Shown: positions 53,491 through 61,585 of the stretch, one piece after another | How the letters are laid out: each line of letters begins with the position of its first letter | Numbering within the stretch: the stretch's first letter is position 1 | Source: DASWIG01 sp965371445 | Lineage (GTDB): Bacteria; Acidobacteriota; Thermoanaerobaculia; Multivoradales; J023 | Reading direction: 5' to 3' | DNA: 64,000 bases | Assembly: GCA_965371445.1 (NCBI GenBank) | Contig: CBDUYN010000002.1 | Coordinates: 83,674-147,673 of the forward strand | Notes under the pieces: generated by a model | Seen by the model: the letters and a program-made list of their open reading frames with translations, nothing else | Told to the model about the DNA's origin: nothing | Databases searched by the model: none | Position numbers and translations under genes: made by a program

Positions 53491-54716
53491 GGAGCGTGCT
53501 TCCTGAAGATGACCGAGGCGTTGTTGCCGCCGAAGGCGTAGGCGTTGTTCATCGCCACGTCGACTCGCATCTCCCGGGCCTCGTTGGGGACGCAGTCGAG
53601 GTCGCACTCGGGGTCCTTTTCCTCGAAGTGGATGGTCGGCGGCACCCGGTCCTCGGCGACCGCGAGGGCACAGACGGCGCCCTCGATGGCCGAGGCCGCC
53701 CCCATGGTGTGGCCGATCATCGACTTGACCGAGCTCGCCGGCACCCGGCGGCCGGCTTCGCCGAAGACCTTGATCACCGCCGAGGTCTCCAGCTTGTCGT
53801 TGGTGGCCGTCCCGGTGCCGTGGGCCGAGATGTAGCTGATCGCTTCCGGAGCCTCGCCGCTCGAGCGAAGCGCCGCCGACATCGCCCGCGCCGCGCCGGC
53901 GCCTTCGGGGTGGGCCGCCGTCATGTGGTGGGCATCACAGGTCAGGCCGTAGCCCGCCACCTCGGCGTAGATTTTTGCTCCCCGCGCCTCGGCGTCCGCG
54001 GCACGCTCCAGCACCAGGACCGCGGCTCCCTCGCCGGGCATCATCCCCTTGCGGTTGCGGTCGAACGGCTGGCAGCGCTCCGGAGCGATCGCCCCGAGAC
54101 GGTAAAAGCCCGTGTAGGTGATGCGCGAAAACGAGTCCGCGCCCCCGGCGACCATGAGGTCGACCCGGTCGGCGCGGAGCTCCTCGACCGCGTGGGCAAA
54201 CGCGTAGTTGCCCGCCGCACAGGCGGCCGGGAGCATCGTGTTGGGGCCCGCGAAGCCGAGCTCCGCCGCCACGTGGACGGCGATCACGTGGCAGGGGTAA
54301 AGCCCCATGAACTCGCCTCCGACCGCGTCGAGCTCGCCGGCGAGGAAGCGGTCGTCGAAGCGCTCCACCTCCCGCGGCTCCCCGGAGGTCGTCCCCATGG
54401 CGACGCCGCAGCGCACCGGATCGATCGGCGCGGCGTCGCCCAGGCCGGCGTCCTCAAGCGACATGCGCGCCGCGGCGATCGCCAGCTGCGACGCCCGGCC
54501 CACCGATTCCGAGTCGAGGGTCCGGAAGTAGGGACCGGGCTCGAAGTCCTTGATCTCGCCGCCGCGGTGGACGTTGTAGGCCGCCGTGTCGAACGACTCG
54601 ACCGGCGTCGTGCCGCAGCGGCCGGCGAGGAGGTTCCTCCACGCCTTCTCGGTGCCGACGCCGACCGGCGTCGCCATGCCGATCCCGGTGACGACGACCC
54701 GAACGTCGGCGCTCAC
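53487..54716 (-). CDS. Beta-ketoacyl-ACP synthase (KS alpha)
   Basis: 409 residues, FabF/KS-alpha type. Catalytic Cys in MLPAACAAGNYA, His in SAHGTGTATND and His in KSMIGHTMGAAS are all present; the Thr/Gly loop MNNAYAFGGNNAS closes the fold. It elongates an ACP-bound chain with malonyl units, probably with the inactive partner as chain-length factor. The 5' end overlaps the ACP gene and the 3' end overlaps the CLF gene. Confidence 0.95.
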   Translation of the reverse strand: MSADVRVVVTGIGMATPVGVGTEKAWRNLLAGRCGTTPVESFDTAAYNVHRGGEIKDFEPGPYFRTLDSESVGRASQLAIAAARMSLEDAGLGDAAPIDPVRCGVAMGTTSGEPREVERFDDRFLAGELDAVGGEFMGLYPCHVIAVHVAAELGFAGPNTMLPAACAAGNYAFAHAVEELRADRVDLMVAGGADSFSRITYTGFYRLGAIAPERCQPFDRNRKGMMPGEGAAVLVLERAADAEARGAKIYAEVAGYGLTCDAHHMTAAHPEGAGAARAMSAALRSSGEAPEAISYISAHGTGTATNDKLETSAVIKVFGEAGRRVPASSVKSMIGHTMGAASAIEGAVCALAVAEDRVPPTIHFEEKDPECDLDCVPNEAREMRVDVAMNNAYAFGGNNASVIFRKHAP

Positions 54717-54982
54717 GCCACCTCCGCTTGCGAGTCCTTGGCCGCGAGGGTCTTGATCGCCATCTGTACGGCCTCCTCGACCGTACGCAGTTGCGCCAGC
54801 TCTTCTTCCGGTACCCCGAGCTTGAACTCGTAGTCGACGTCGACGCCGATCTCCAAGAGCGACAGCGAGTCGAGGTCGAGGTCGTCGACGAACGACGCGT
54901 CGGCGGCGATCTCCTCAGGCGGGATGTTGGTGACGTTGGCGATGATCTGTTTGACCTTTTCGCGAATCTCTGCGACGTCCAA
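54713..54982 (-). CDS. Acyl carrier protein
   Basis: 89 residues. Four-helix ACP with DLDLDSLSLLEI; the phosphopantetheine Ser is in DSLS. A TTG at 54982 is chosen as start because AGGAGG lies 8 bases upstream, while the longer in-frame extension (up to 55021) would cover that site. First gene of the 21-gene run; its stop overlaps the KS start. Confidence 0.9.
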   Translation of the reverse strand: MDVAEIREKVKQIIANVTNIPPEEIAADASFVDDLDLDSLSLLEIGVDVDYEFKLGVPEEELAQLRTVEEAVQMAIKTLAAKDSQAEVA

Positions 54983-55172
54983 TTGGGTATCCTCCTGGTC
55001 TATGCGAGAAAGGCGCGGCAAAAACCACGCCCGGTTCCGGGCACGGCCCGGCCCCAGCCCTTCACGCTTTTGGATGGGACAGAGTATCGTGCCAGGCTAG
55101 GTCTCGCAAGAGGTTTCCGGGTCCGGCTTTCGCCTCGGCCAAGAGCCTCCCGGGTCGATTCCCTTGGCAGCG
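54983..55172. other. Leader region of the long operon
   Basis: 190 bases between the NTF2-like gene and the ACP gene, same strand. It contains the ACP ribosome site (AGGAGG, complement at 54991-54996). It is the likely promoter region for the 24.5-kb operon; no clear promoter hexamers or operator can be picked by eye. Confidence 0.35.
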
Positions 55173-55613
55173 TCAGCTTCGCAGCCTGGCCCCGTGCTCT
55201 TTGAGCCAGCTCTTGAACGCGGCCGCCACGTCGGACGGGTAGGTGTCGATCAGGTGGCGGATGCGGTCGCCCGCGTAGGAAGCGGTTTCGGTCCCTTCGA
55301 GGCGCAGGTCCGGCGCGCCGGGGACGGTGTAGGTGACCGCCCAGTGGACGGTGACGGTGTTGGCGTCGACCTCGGGCGGACGCAGCAGGCGGAGCCGTCG
55401 GCTGGCGCAGCGGCGGTCAAAGGTTTGGAGCGAGCGCTTGAGCTGGTCAAAGACCGCGTCGCGCCCCTCGGCCTTGTCGCCAAAGGTGGCGAGCCCCACG
55501 ACCTCGTAGACGGCGTCCTCGGTGAAGTACGGCTCGAGCCGCTCCCAGTCGTCGTCCACGTAGGTCTTCTCGAAGTCGTGGGCGTAGTCGTTGAATCGGG
55601 CCAGCAGGTCCAT
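55173..55613 (-). CDS. NTF2/SnoaL-like protein
   Basis: 146 residues, one NTF2-like domain (YVDDDWERLEPYFTEDAVYE; TVHWAVTYTVPGAPDLRLEG). No signal peptide. Lies 190 bases upstream of the ACP gene, same strand, so it may belong to or regulate the same pathway. Members include polyketide cyclases; a cyclase role is possible given the KS/CLF/ACP set but is not demonstrated. Confidence 0.75.
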   Translation of the reverse strand: MDLLARFNDYAHDFEKTYVDDDWERLEPYFTEDAVYEVVGLATFGDKAEGRDAVFDQLKRSLQTFDRRCASRRLRLLRPPEVDANTVTVHWAVTYTVPGAPDLRLEGTETASYAGDRIRHLIDTYPSDVAAAFKSWLKEHGARLRS

Positions 55614-55770
55614 CTCGATCCCTCCTTGCGGTGTCTCGGGTCGCCTCGGCGCTCCGGAGTCTACCCCGAGATCCGGACGGCGGGGACATTTTCAGGGAAC
55701 GAAAAGCTCTGCTCCATGTACCTCCAGGAAGAGAATCAGGGCCTGTGCTGTCGAGTGATACTGTCCGACG

Positions 55771-56838
55771 ATGCATGTCGCACGGTCTTTCTCCCTGGCG
55801 TTCGTTCCGATGCTGGCTATCCTGGCCACGGCACCGCTTCCAGGGGAGGAGCCGTCGCCGGAGCCGTACAAGCTCCGTGTCGCCTACTCGCCGAATCTGC
55901 GTGGCGTGCCGTCGTGGTCGGCCGAGCTCGACTGTGCCGTCTCCCGCGCCGGCTTGATCCTGGAAGAAGCCCTGGGACGCGACCTCACGATCGACAGCAA
56001 AGTGCCGTGGTTCGGCGGCTCGGTGGGCCGCTCGGCGCGCGAGCTCCGCGAGGCGCTCCTTGAGGAAGTGGAGCGTGAGGGAGCCGACCTCGTCCTGGGC
56101 CTCGGGGCACGGGCGCGGCGTCCGCCTCCGGGGCCGCGTCCGGAAGGCGTCCTGACGGAGCCGAGCCTCGACTTCACGCGCGACGAAGGCCTGGCCAACT
56201 ATACGGAGGGCTATCTCGGCCTCGAGGTCCTGGCCGAGGACCTGTGTGACATCTCTCGCCTCCTGGCGCACGAGATCGCGCACATTTTCGGCGCCGTCCA
56301 CCGCCAGGGCCGCCGTCTCCTCATGGATCCTGGCGGGAGCTTCGGCCTCGACGTCGATCCACTGAACGAGGAGCTCCTCCGGCTCCACCGCGATCGAGGC
56401 TTCGGCCGGGGAAAGGCGCCGCTCTCCGGTGAAGACCTGCGGACCCTCTGGCGGCTCGCCCGCGCCGACGTCAAGGAAGCCCAAACCTGGACGATCGTCG
56501 GAGCTCTCGCGGTCCGGATGGGGAAACCGGCGGCGGCGATCCGCAACTACGAGCGGGCGCTCGCGATCGATCCCGGGTACCGCGAGGCCCTCGTCTATCT
56601 GGGCCACGCGCGTTTCCAGTTGGGGGAGCTGCGGGCCGCGGAGGCGAGCTACCTGAAGGTCCTGGAGGGCGGCGACGATGCGCTGGTCTTGAACAACCTG
56701 GCGGCGGTCTACTACGGCCTCGGCGAGCCGCGACGGTCCCTGCCGTACCTGGAGAAGGCCCTCGCTCTGGGCTACAGTGTCGATCCGCGCTTCATCGCCG
56801 CGATCGAGGAGGCGACGGGAAAGCGAATCCGGCGCTGA
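55771..56838 (+). CDS. Secreted metzincin-like protease with TPR repeats
   Basis: 355 residues. Signal peptide (LAFVPMLAILATAPLPGEE), then a zinc site HEIAHIFGAVH at 167-177 (HExxHxxGxxH, metzincin type) with a possible Met-turn at RLLMDPGG. Residues from about 230 are TPR helices (GALAVRMGKPAAAIRNYERA; VYLGHARFQLGELRAAEASY). It should be an exported metalloprotease that binds partner proteins by its repeats. Divergent from the NTF2 gene, 157 bases apart. Confidence 0.8.
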   Translation: MHVARSFSLAFVPMLAILATAPLPGEEPSPEPYKLRVAYSPNLRGVPSWSAELDCAVSRAGLILEEALGRDLTIDSKVPWFGGSVGRSARELREALLEEVEREGADLVLGLGARARRPPPGPRPEGVLTEPSLDFTRDEGLANYTEGYLGLEVLAEDLCDISRLLAHEIAHIFGAVHRQGRRLLMDPGGSFGLDVDPLNEELLRLHRDRGFGRGKAPLSGEDLRTLWRLARADVKEAQTWTIVGALAVRMGKPAAAIRNYERALAIDPGYREALVYLGHARFQLGELRAAEASYLKVLEGGDDALVLNNLAAVYYGLGEPRRSLPYLEKALALGYSVDPRFIAAIEEATGKRIRR

Positions 56839-56870
56839 CTGGAACCGTCCAAGACGACGAGGAGGTTTTC

Positions 56871-58628
56871 GTGGAACCAAGAGCGTTATCGACGTACGGC
56901 GACTCGTCCCGCCGTCTGTTCTTGAAGGCCCTGGCCACGGCCGGAGTCGGCAACACGGTTTTTGGCCGCGCCCTCGCGGCGCTCGCCGAGGACGAACGGA
57001 AGATCACCGCCGAGATGGTTCGCGACGCCGAGTGGATCTCCGGCGCCGAGCTCACCGACGAGGAGCGCGAGCTCCTGCTCGACGGCGTCAACGACCTCGT
57101 CGAGGACTACGAGTTGATCCGCCAGGTGGAGCTTGCGAACTCCGTCGCACCCGCCCTTCAGTTCCAGCCGGCCGTCCCCGCCGCCGCGCCGGCCGGGCGC
57201 ACGCCGATCGGCCTCACCCGCCGGGGCGCGCCGCGCCGCGGCGACTCCGAAGAAGACCTCGCGTTCGCCCCGGTCACCGAGCTCGCGGGCCTGTTGAAGA
57301 CCCGCCAGGTCTCCTCGGTCGAGCTCACCCGTCTATCTCTCGAGCGCCTGAAGCGTTTCGATCCGCGGCTCGAGTGCGTCATCAGCTTGACCGAGGAGCT
57401 TGCCCTGGCCCAGGCCGAGAAAGCCGACCGCGAGATCGCCGCCGGACGCTACCGCGGCCCCTTGCATGGCGTCCCCTGGGGGGCCAAGGACCTCCTCGCC
57501 GTCCCCGGCTACCGCACCACCTGGGGCGCCAAGCCCTACGAGGAACAGGTCCTCGACGAGAAGGCGACCGTCGTGAAGCGTCTCGAGGAGGCCGGCGCGG
57601 TCCTCGTCGCCAAGCTCAGCCTGGGCGCCCTCGCCTGGGGCAACGTCTGGTACGGCGGCGAGACGAAAAACCCCTGGAACCTCGAGCAGGGCTCGAGCGG
57701 CTCCTCGGCCGGACCGGCGGCGGCCGCCGCCGCCGGCCTTGTGGGCTTTGCGATCGGCACCGAGACCCTGGGCTCGATCGTCTCGCCGTGCACGCGTTGC
57801 GGTGTGACGGGGCTAAGGCCGAGCTTCGGGCGCGTCAGCCGTTACGGCGCCATGGCGCTTTCCTGGTCGATGGACAAGATCGGTCCCATCGCCCGCTCGG
57901 TCGAGGACTGTGCCCTCGTCTTCCACGCCGTCGAAGGCCGGGACGGCCTCGATCCGACCGCCGTCGACGCACCCTTCCACTGGCCCTACGGCCGCGACGT
58001 CCGGACGATCCGGGTCGGTTACGTCGCCGAGCTTTTTGAAGAGGACCGCGCGGCGGAGATCGAGGACGAAGAGCGGCGGGCACGCGTCCGCGAGGGGCAG
58101 GAATTCGATCGCCGGACCTTGGAAGAGCTGCGGCGTCTCGGGATCGAGCTCGTCCCCATCTCGCTTCCCGAGCGCTACCCGGTCAGCTCGCTCCGTTTCA
58201 TCCTGACGGCCGAGGCGGCCTGCGCCTTCGACGAGCTGACCCGAAGCGGCCGCGACGATTTGCTGGTGCGTCAGATCCGGCGCGCCTGGCCCAACGTCTT
58301 CCGCCAGGGACAGACCATCCCGGCCGTCGAATATATTCGGGCCAACCGGATCCGCAGCCTCGTCATGGAGGAGATGGAGGAAAAGCTCGCCGGGATCGAC
58401 GTCTACGTCGCCCCGTCCTTCGGCGGCTCGAACCTCTTGCTGACCAACCTGACGGGACATCCCGCGGTGGTCTTGCCCAACGGCTTCAGGGCCGGCGACG
58501 GCACTCCGACGTCGATCACGTTCATGGGACGGCTCCACGGCGAGAGCGCTCTTCTGGCCGTGGCGCACGCTTACCAGCAGGCGACGTCGTTTCATTTGCA
58601 GCGTCCGCCGGTGGGGTCGGCTACGTAG
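56871..58628 (+). CDS. Tat-exported amidase (amidase signature family)
   Basis: 585 residues from a GTG start with GAGGAGG upstream. N-terminal twin-arginine signal SSRRLFLKALATAGVG. The amidase signature Ser-cisSer-Lys is complete: Lys in PWGAKDLLAVPG, Ser in EQGSSGSSAGPAAA and Ser in GTETLGSIVSP. It hydrolyses an amide outside the cytosol, substrate unknown. Follows the metzincin by 32 bases and could be co-transcribed, giving a secreted peptidase/amidase pair. Confidence 0.9.
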   Translation: MEPRALSTYGDSSRRLFLKALATAGVGNTVFGRALAALAEDERKITAEMVRDAEWISGAELTDEERELLLDGVNDLVEDYELIRQVELANSVAPALQFQPAVPAAAPAGRTPIGLTRRGAPRRGDSEEDLAFAPVTELAGLLKTRQVSSVELTRLSLERLKRFDPRLECVISLTEELALAQAEKADREIAAGRYRGPLHGVPWGAKDLLAVPGYRTTWGAKPYEEQVLDEKATVVKRLEEAGAVLVAKLSLGALAWGNVWYGGETKNPWNLEQGSSGSSAGPAAAAAAGLVGFAIGTETLGSIVSPCTRCGVTGLRPSFGRVSRYGAMALSWSMDKIGPIARSVEDCALVFHAVEGRDGLDPTAVDAPFHWPYGRDVRTIRVGYVAELFEEDRAAEIEDEERRARVREGQEFDRRTLEELRRLGIELVPISLPERYPVSSLRFILTAEAACAFDELTRSGRDDLLVRQIRRAWPNVFRQGQTIPAVEYIRANRIRSLVMEEMEEKLAGIDVYVAPSFGGSNLLLTNLTGHPAVVLPNGFRAGDGTPTSITFMGRLHGESALLAVAHAYQQATSFHLQRPPVGSAT

Positions 58629-58650
58629 ATGGGCCAGGGGGGATTTTCTT

Positions 58651-58667
58651 GGCAGGCGCAGCCTGCC
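58651..58667. repeat. Palindromic element after the amidase
   Basis: GGCAGGC-GCA-GCCTGCC, 22 bases after the amidase stop. Identical stem to that at 41735-41751. Could act as a terminator, though no T-run follows. Confidence 0.6.
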
Positions 58668-58690
58668 GGATCTATGCCCTACAGGCTCGT

Positions 58691-58831
58691 CTAGCGTCTT
58701 TGCTGGGAGCGTTGGCTCGTGTGCCACGGATCTTGCTTGAACTGCCGGTACGCTTCCTTGGCCTGCCGCCGGACCTCCACCGGCAAACGCTGGAGCATGT
58801 TGCGGAACCGCGCTGTCGTACGGAATTTCAC
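58691..58831 (-). pseudogene. Truncated RelE-like toxin
   Basis: GTG start overlaps the antitoxin stop (GTGA). 46 residues: KFRTTARFRNMLQRLPVEVR and QAKEAYRQFKQDPWH, typical of RelE/HigB-type toxins, then Ser/Arg/Gln-rich nonsense to a stop. The second half of the toxin fold is missing, so it is probably inactive. Confidence 0.65.
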
Positions 58832-59046
58832 AGGGTCTCGGGATCGAGCTCTTGTGTCTTCCCGGCCCGATCTTCGGCCATGGCTTCCGCGGCCAACTTG
58901 GAGAGCAGGTCGTGAGAGCGCGCGAACGCCGCATCCCAACGGGCTTCGTCCTCCATCTCTTCGAGGATGAGGGCAGCGATGGCGTCCTGGTAGGGCTCAG
59001 GAAGCTTTTCGGCTTTGGTGACGGCTTCTCGGAGCATCTGCGTCAT
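58828..59046 (-). CDS. Antitoxin of a RelE-type pair
   Basis: 72 residues, helical and acidic: REAVTKAEKLPEPYQDAIAA, LILEEMEDEARWDAAFARS, ending ELDPETL. This matches the small antitoxins that precede RelE-like toxins. Intact, although its toxin gene is truncated. Coupled by a GTGA overlap. Confidence 0.7.
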   Translation of the reverse strand: MTQMLREAVTKAEKLPEPYQDAIAALILEEMEDEARWDAAFARSHDLLSKLAAEAMAEDRAGKTQELDPETL

Positions 59047-59122
59047 GTCGTGTCGTCCTATGTTGTAGCATCCGAGAAGGATCATACCACGCCGGATGGT
59101 CGTCAAGATTACAGCCCGATTT

Positions 59123-59236
59123 TCACGATGTCCAGTAGATGGCGGTGGCGACGCGTATCTCCCGGGCCACCTCCGCCGGAGATTTTTGGACCGCCGAGAA
59201 GACGTCTGTTTCGAATGCCACCTGGACAACGGTCAT
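59123..59236 (-). pseudogene. UPF0175-like antitoxin fragment
   Basis: 37 residues: VAFETDVFSAVQKSPAEVAR then EIRVATAIYW, the N-terminal part of UPF0175 antitoxins, which normally continue into a SQGKAAE helix. A stop ends it early. Confidence 0.55.
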
Positions 59237-59248
59237 CGTGGTCTCCCT

Positions 59249-59587
59249 TCAAGCCGAGCCTAGCACGTGCGCGATCGAGAGGACAGGCACCTCGGCCAAG
59301 GAAGGCACCTCGGCCGGTTTCGCTTCGCCGAGGAGGTGGACGGGGGGAGAGGGCCGGCCGGGAGCGGACGGGGGGTGAGGGGACTCCCGCAAACGTTTCG
59401 CCAGCACTCCATCGACGCCGTCCCCTTCCTCGTCCTCCCCCGCCAACAGCTCCTCGACCTCGCGCCGCCGCTCGCGGTCGCCGTCGCAAGCGCGACGCAG
59501 GAAGCGGGCGCGTTCGCGCGGGTCCGGACGCTTCAGCGCCTCGTGGACGAGATCGGAGACGCGTTCCCATCGTTCGGCGTCCATCAC
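59249..59587 (-). pseudogene. N-terminal remnant of a Ser/Thr protein kinase
   Basis: 112 residues. MDAERWERVSDLVHEALKRP, ARFLRRACDGDRERRREVEEL matches the N-terminus of acidobacterial kinases that follow ECF sigma genes. The kinase domain that should start after the GE-rich linker is absent, replaced by Pro-rich sequence and a stop. Overlaps the sigma gene stop by 4 bases. Confidence 0.65.
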
Positions 59588-60060
59588 GGGCTCCGCAGCT
59601 GGCGCACGAGAAAGAGGCGGGCGGCCGTCCAGTCGCGCGACACCGTCGACGGCGACACCTTCTCGACGGCGGCGATCTCCTCGAGAGTGAGGCCGACGAG
59701 GAGGCGCAGCTCGACGACACGGCTCTGACGCGGGCTACGGCGTTCGAGGTCGCGGAGGGCGTCGTCGAGGGCGACGACCTCGGGCGCCGGCACGTCCATG
59801 GCGGCTTCGAGGGAGACGCGGACGAGTCCACGACGTTTCTCAGCGTGGTGCTGGCGCGCGTAGTCGACGAGGATGCGCCGGATGAGGCGCGCCGCCACGG
59901 CGAAGAACTCGGCGCGCGAATGCCACTGGACCTTCCGCTGTCCGGCGAGCTTGAGGTAGAGCTCGTTGACGACGGCGGTGGGTTGGAGGGTGTGGTCGCG
60001 CCGTTCCTTCTTGAAATAGCGTCCGGCGATGGCGCGCAGCTCCTGCTGGACGACGTCCAT
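59584..60060 (-). CDS. ECF-type sigma factor, 5' end frameshifted
   Basis: 158 residues. Region 2 (RDHTLQPTAVVNELYLKLAG; AEFFAVAARLIRRILVDYAR) and region 4 (LRLLVGLTLEEIAAVEKVSP; VSRDWTAARLFLVRQL) belong to the acidobacterial/planctomycete ECF class. The true N-terminus seems to be at an ATG at 60134: MPDP-DDVSVLLDAWSQGEA joins the open frame if one C/G is added near 60125. A partial second copy at 60976-61078 has that extra base. The protein may still be made from the internal ATG at 60060, lacking about 25 residues. Confidence 0.75.
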   Translation of the reverse strand: MDVVQQELRAIAGRYFKKERRDHTLQPTAVVNELYLKLAGQRKVQWHSRAEFFAVAARLIRRILVDYARQHHAEKRRGLVRVSLEAAMDVPAPEVVALDDALRDLERRSPRQSRVVELRLLVGLTLEEIAAVEKVSPSTVSRDWTAARLFLVRQLRSP

Positions 60061-60198
60061 GAGACGGTCGAGGGCGCCGGCCTCGCCCTGGCTCCAGGCG
60101 TCGAGGAGGACGGAGACGTCGTCGGATCGGGCATGGGCTCAGTGTAGCGAGATCTGGAAGGGACGGGGCCTCTCACCACCCGAGCCCAAGAGTGCTCG

Positions 60199-60381
60199 TC
60201 ATCCTGCCGCGCGAATCCGTCGCTCTTTCGAGCTTTTCCTGACAGACTTGTTCGCGTACTTACCTTCCGCGCGTTTGAGATACTCAAAGAAAGTGTGCAG
60301 GTCGTCATTGCACTCTTTTTGGATTTCCAGACCTGCTCGCCGGACTTCGTCAACTATCGGATCCTTGTACATTTCAATCAC
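60199..60381 (-). CDS. Small antitoxin partner of the PIN toxin
   Basis: 60 residues, charged helix (VDEVRRAGLEIQKECNDDLH) and a basic tail (SVRKSSKERRIRAAG). It overlaps the toxin stop by 8 bases and follows it, the same unusual order as at 29479-30134. Confidence 0.7.
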   Translation of the reverse strand: MIEMYKDPIVDEVRRAGLEIQKECNDDLHTFFEYLKRAEGKYANKSVRKSSKERRIRAAG

Positions 60382-60865
60382 CCACGATCGTTGAGAGTTC
60401 TTCAGGTGTACAGATGACGGACGTCGCGAGATTCTCCTGAGAGTTGATCTTCTCCAGTCTTCGTCTCATCATCGCATTGGCCATGTGCGCACAATTCCAG
60501 GTTACGAGGTAGTCGATGTCGCAGACGCAAGCAAACGCGAGGTGTGCGCCATCACGGAAAGCCCTCTCGGGCAAAGGAAGCTTGTCGACATACACCGCCG
60601 TGGCCCGTTCCACCTCCTCGGTCATCTCCAGGACGGTGAAGTCAGCCAGGGCTTCGAGTCTCTGTCGAGCCTGGTCCGGATCGCCACGTGCAGCCTCTTC
60701 GAGGACAACCACCGAGATGTACACCTCGAACGCTGGGAGACTGTCCTTCCACCATTCGTGAGTCAATTCCTGGTGAGCCAGTGTGATGATGTCTCGCGAG
60801 GGTCTGGCCACCTGGTAGCTGGGGATGCTGGTCTCCAGGTAGAGCGTTGGTTTTGAGCTCGACAT
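60374..60865 (-). CDS. PIN-domain ribonuclease toxin
   Basis: 163 residues. YLETSIPSYQVARPSRD, VVLEEAARGD, RDGAHLAFACVCDIDYLVTW and NCAHMANAMMRRR give the acidic residues and the closing Asn motif of the PIN fold. Related to the toxin at 29479-29958 (shared TWNC-H-ANA). Downstream antitoxin overlaps. The only intact toxin-antitoxin pair among the remnants of this region. Confidence 0.85.
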   Translation of the reverse strand: MSSSKPTLYLETSIPSYQVARPSRDIITLAHQELTHEWWKDSLPAFEVYISVVVLEEAARGDPDQARQRLEALADFTVLEMTEEVERATAVYVDKLPLPERAFRDGAHLAFACVCDIDYLVTWNCAHMANAMMRRRLEKINSQENLATSVICTPEELSTIVGD

Positions 60866-60975
60866 CGGGTCTCCGTCCGGCCAGGCTGAGAAGCCGACGT
60901 CAGTCTAGCACAAATCGGCGTTCCTGACCTGTCCTTCTTCCACGTCCGCAAGGCGCCGTCCCTGGTCGTTCCACC

Positions 60976-61078
60976 ACCGCGCAGCTCCCGCTGGACGACG
61001 TCCATGAGACGGTCGAAGGCGCTGTCCTCGCCGACTCCAGACGTTGAGGAGGACAGAGACGTCGTCGGGATCGGGCAT
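60976..61078 (-). pseudogene. Partial second copy of the ECF sigma 5' end
   Basis: Starting at an ATG at 61078 it reads MPDPDDVSVLLNVWS, then after a 1-2 base deletion DSAFDRLMDVVQREL, closely matching the first copy upstream of 60060. Sequence similarity stops near 60976. This appears to be a broken duplicate. Confidence 0.7.
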
Positions 61079-61100
61079 GACGTCCAGTCTAGCGTCGTTA

Positions 61101-61245
61101 CTGGGACCGCCGGCATCTTGCCGGCCCGCGGGCGAAGCCCGCGTATTTGCGCTGGGACCGCCGGCGTCTCGCCGGCCCGCGGGCGAAGCCCGTGTCTTTT
61201 GCTGGGACCTCTGGCGTCCCGGCGACCCACAGGCGTGAGCCCGCG
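61101..61245. repeat. Three tandem ~50-bp repeats with palindromes
   Basis: Units at 61101-61151, 61152-61201 and a diverged third at 61202-61245, each starting CTGGGACC. Each has two palindromes, GCCGGC-x-GCCGGC and GCGGGCGAAGCCCGC. No spacer structure as in CRISPR. They resemble dispersed intergenic elements in this genome. Confidence 0.85.
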
Positions 61246-61334
61246 TTCCCAAGGGGACGTGGGGCCGCGCCGTGTGGTCGGCGACCGCCTCCCTCAGTTT
61301 GCCTCGGTGGTACTTCTGTGTTCCCATCGGCTGT

Positions 61335-61511
61335 GTGACGCCTCTCAGCCGAGATTTCAAGACGACCGTCCGTGAACGGGTCCAGCGGGATCCGAAGTTT
61401 GGTGAAGAGCTCTTCCGGGAGGCGATGGAGTGCCTCCTGGCCGGGGAGTTGGAGACCGCGAAGGCGATCCTCCGGGACTACGTCAACGCGACGGCCGACG
61501 GCGCATCCTGA
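61335..61511 (+). pseudogene. Truncated HigA-like antitoxin
   Basis: GTG start, 58 residues: PLSRDFKTTVRERVQRDPKF, GEELFREAMECLLAGELETA then KAILRDYVNAT. This is the N-terminal half of the addiction-module antidote family; the helix-turn-helix half is missing after a stop. No toxin gene precedes it. Confidence 0.65.
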
Positions 61512-61585
61512 ATGGACGGAAGCAGTCCGTCCCACCACCGCCGGCCTGCGGTATACTCGCGAAGAACGACTTGCCGAGGTGCACC

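Noticed and set aside
59109..60353. 414-codon minus-strand frame across the sigma and kinase region
   Set aside because: Ser/Arg-rich out-of-frame reading of the sigma gene; domains are in the 59584-60060 frame.
61101..61245. CRISPR array
   Set aside because: Repeats are directly tandem with no spacers and no cas genes in the window.
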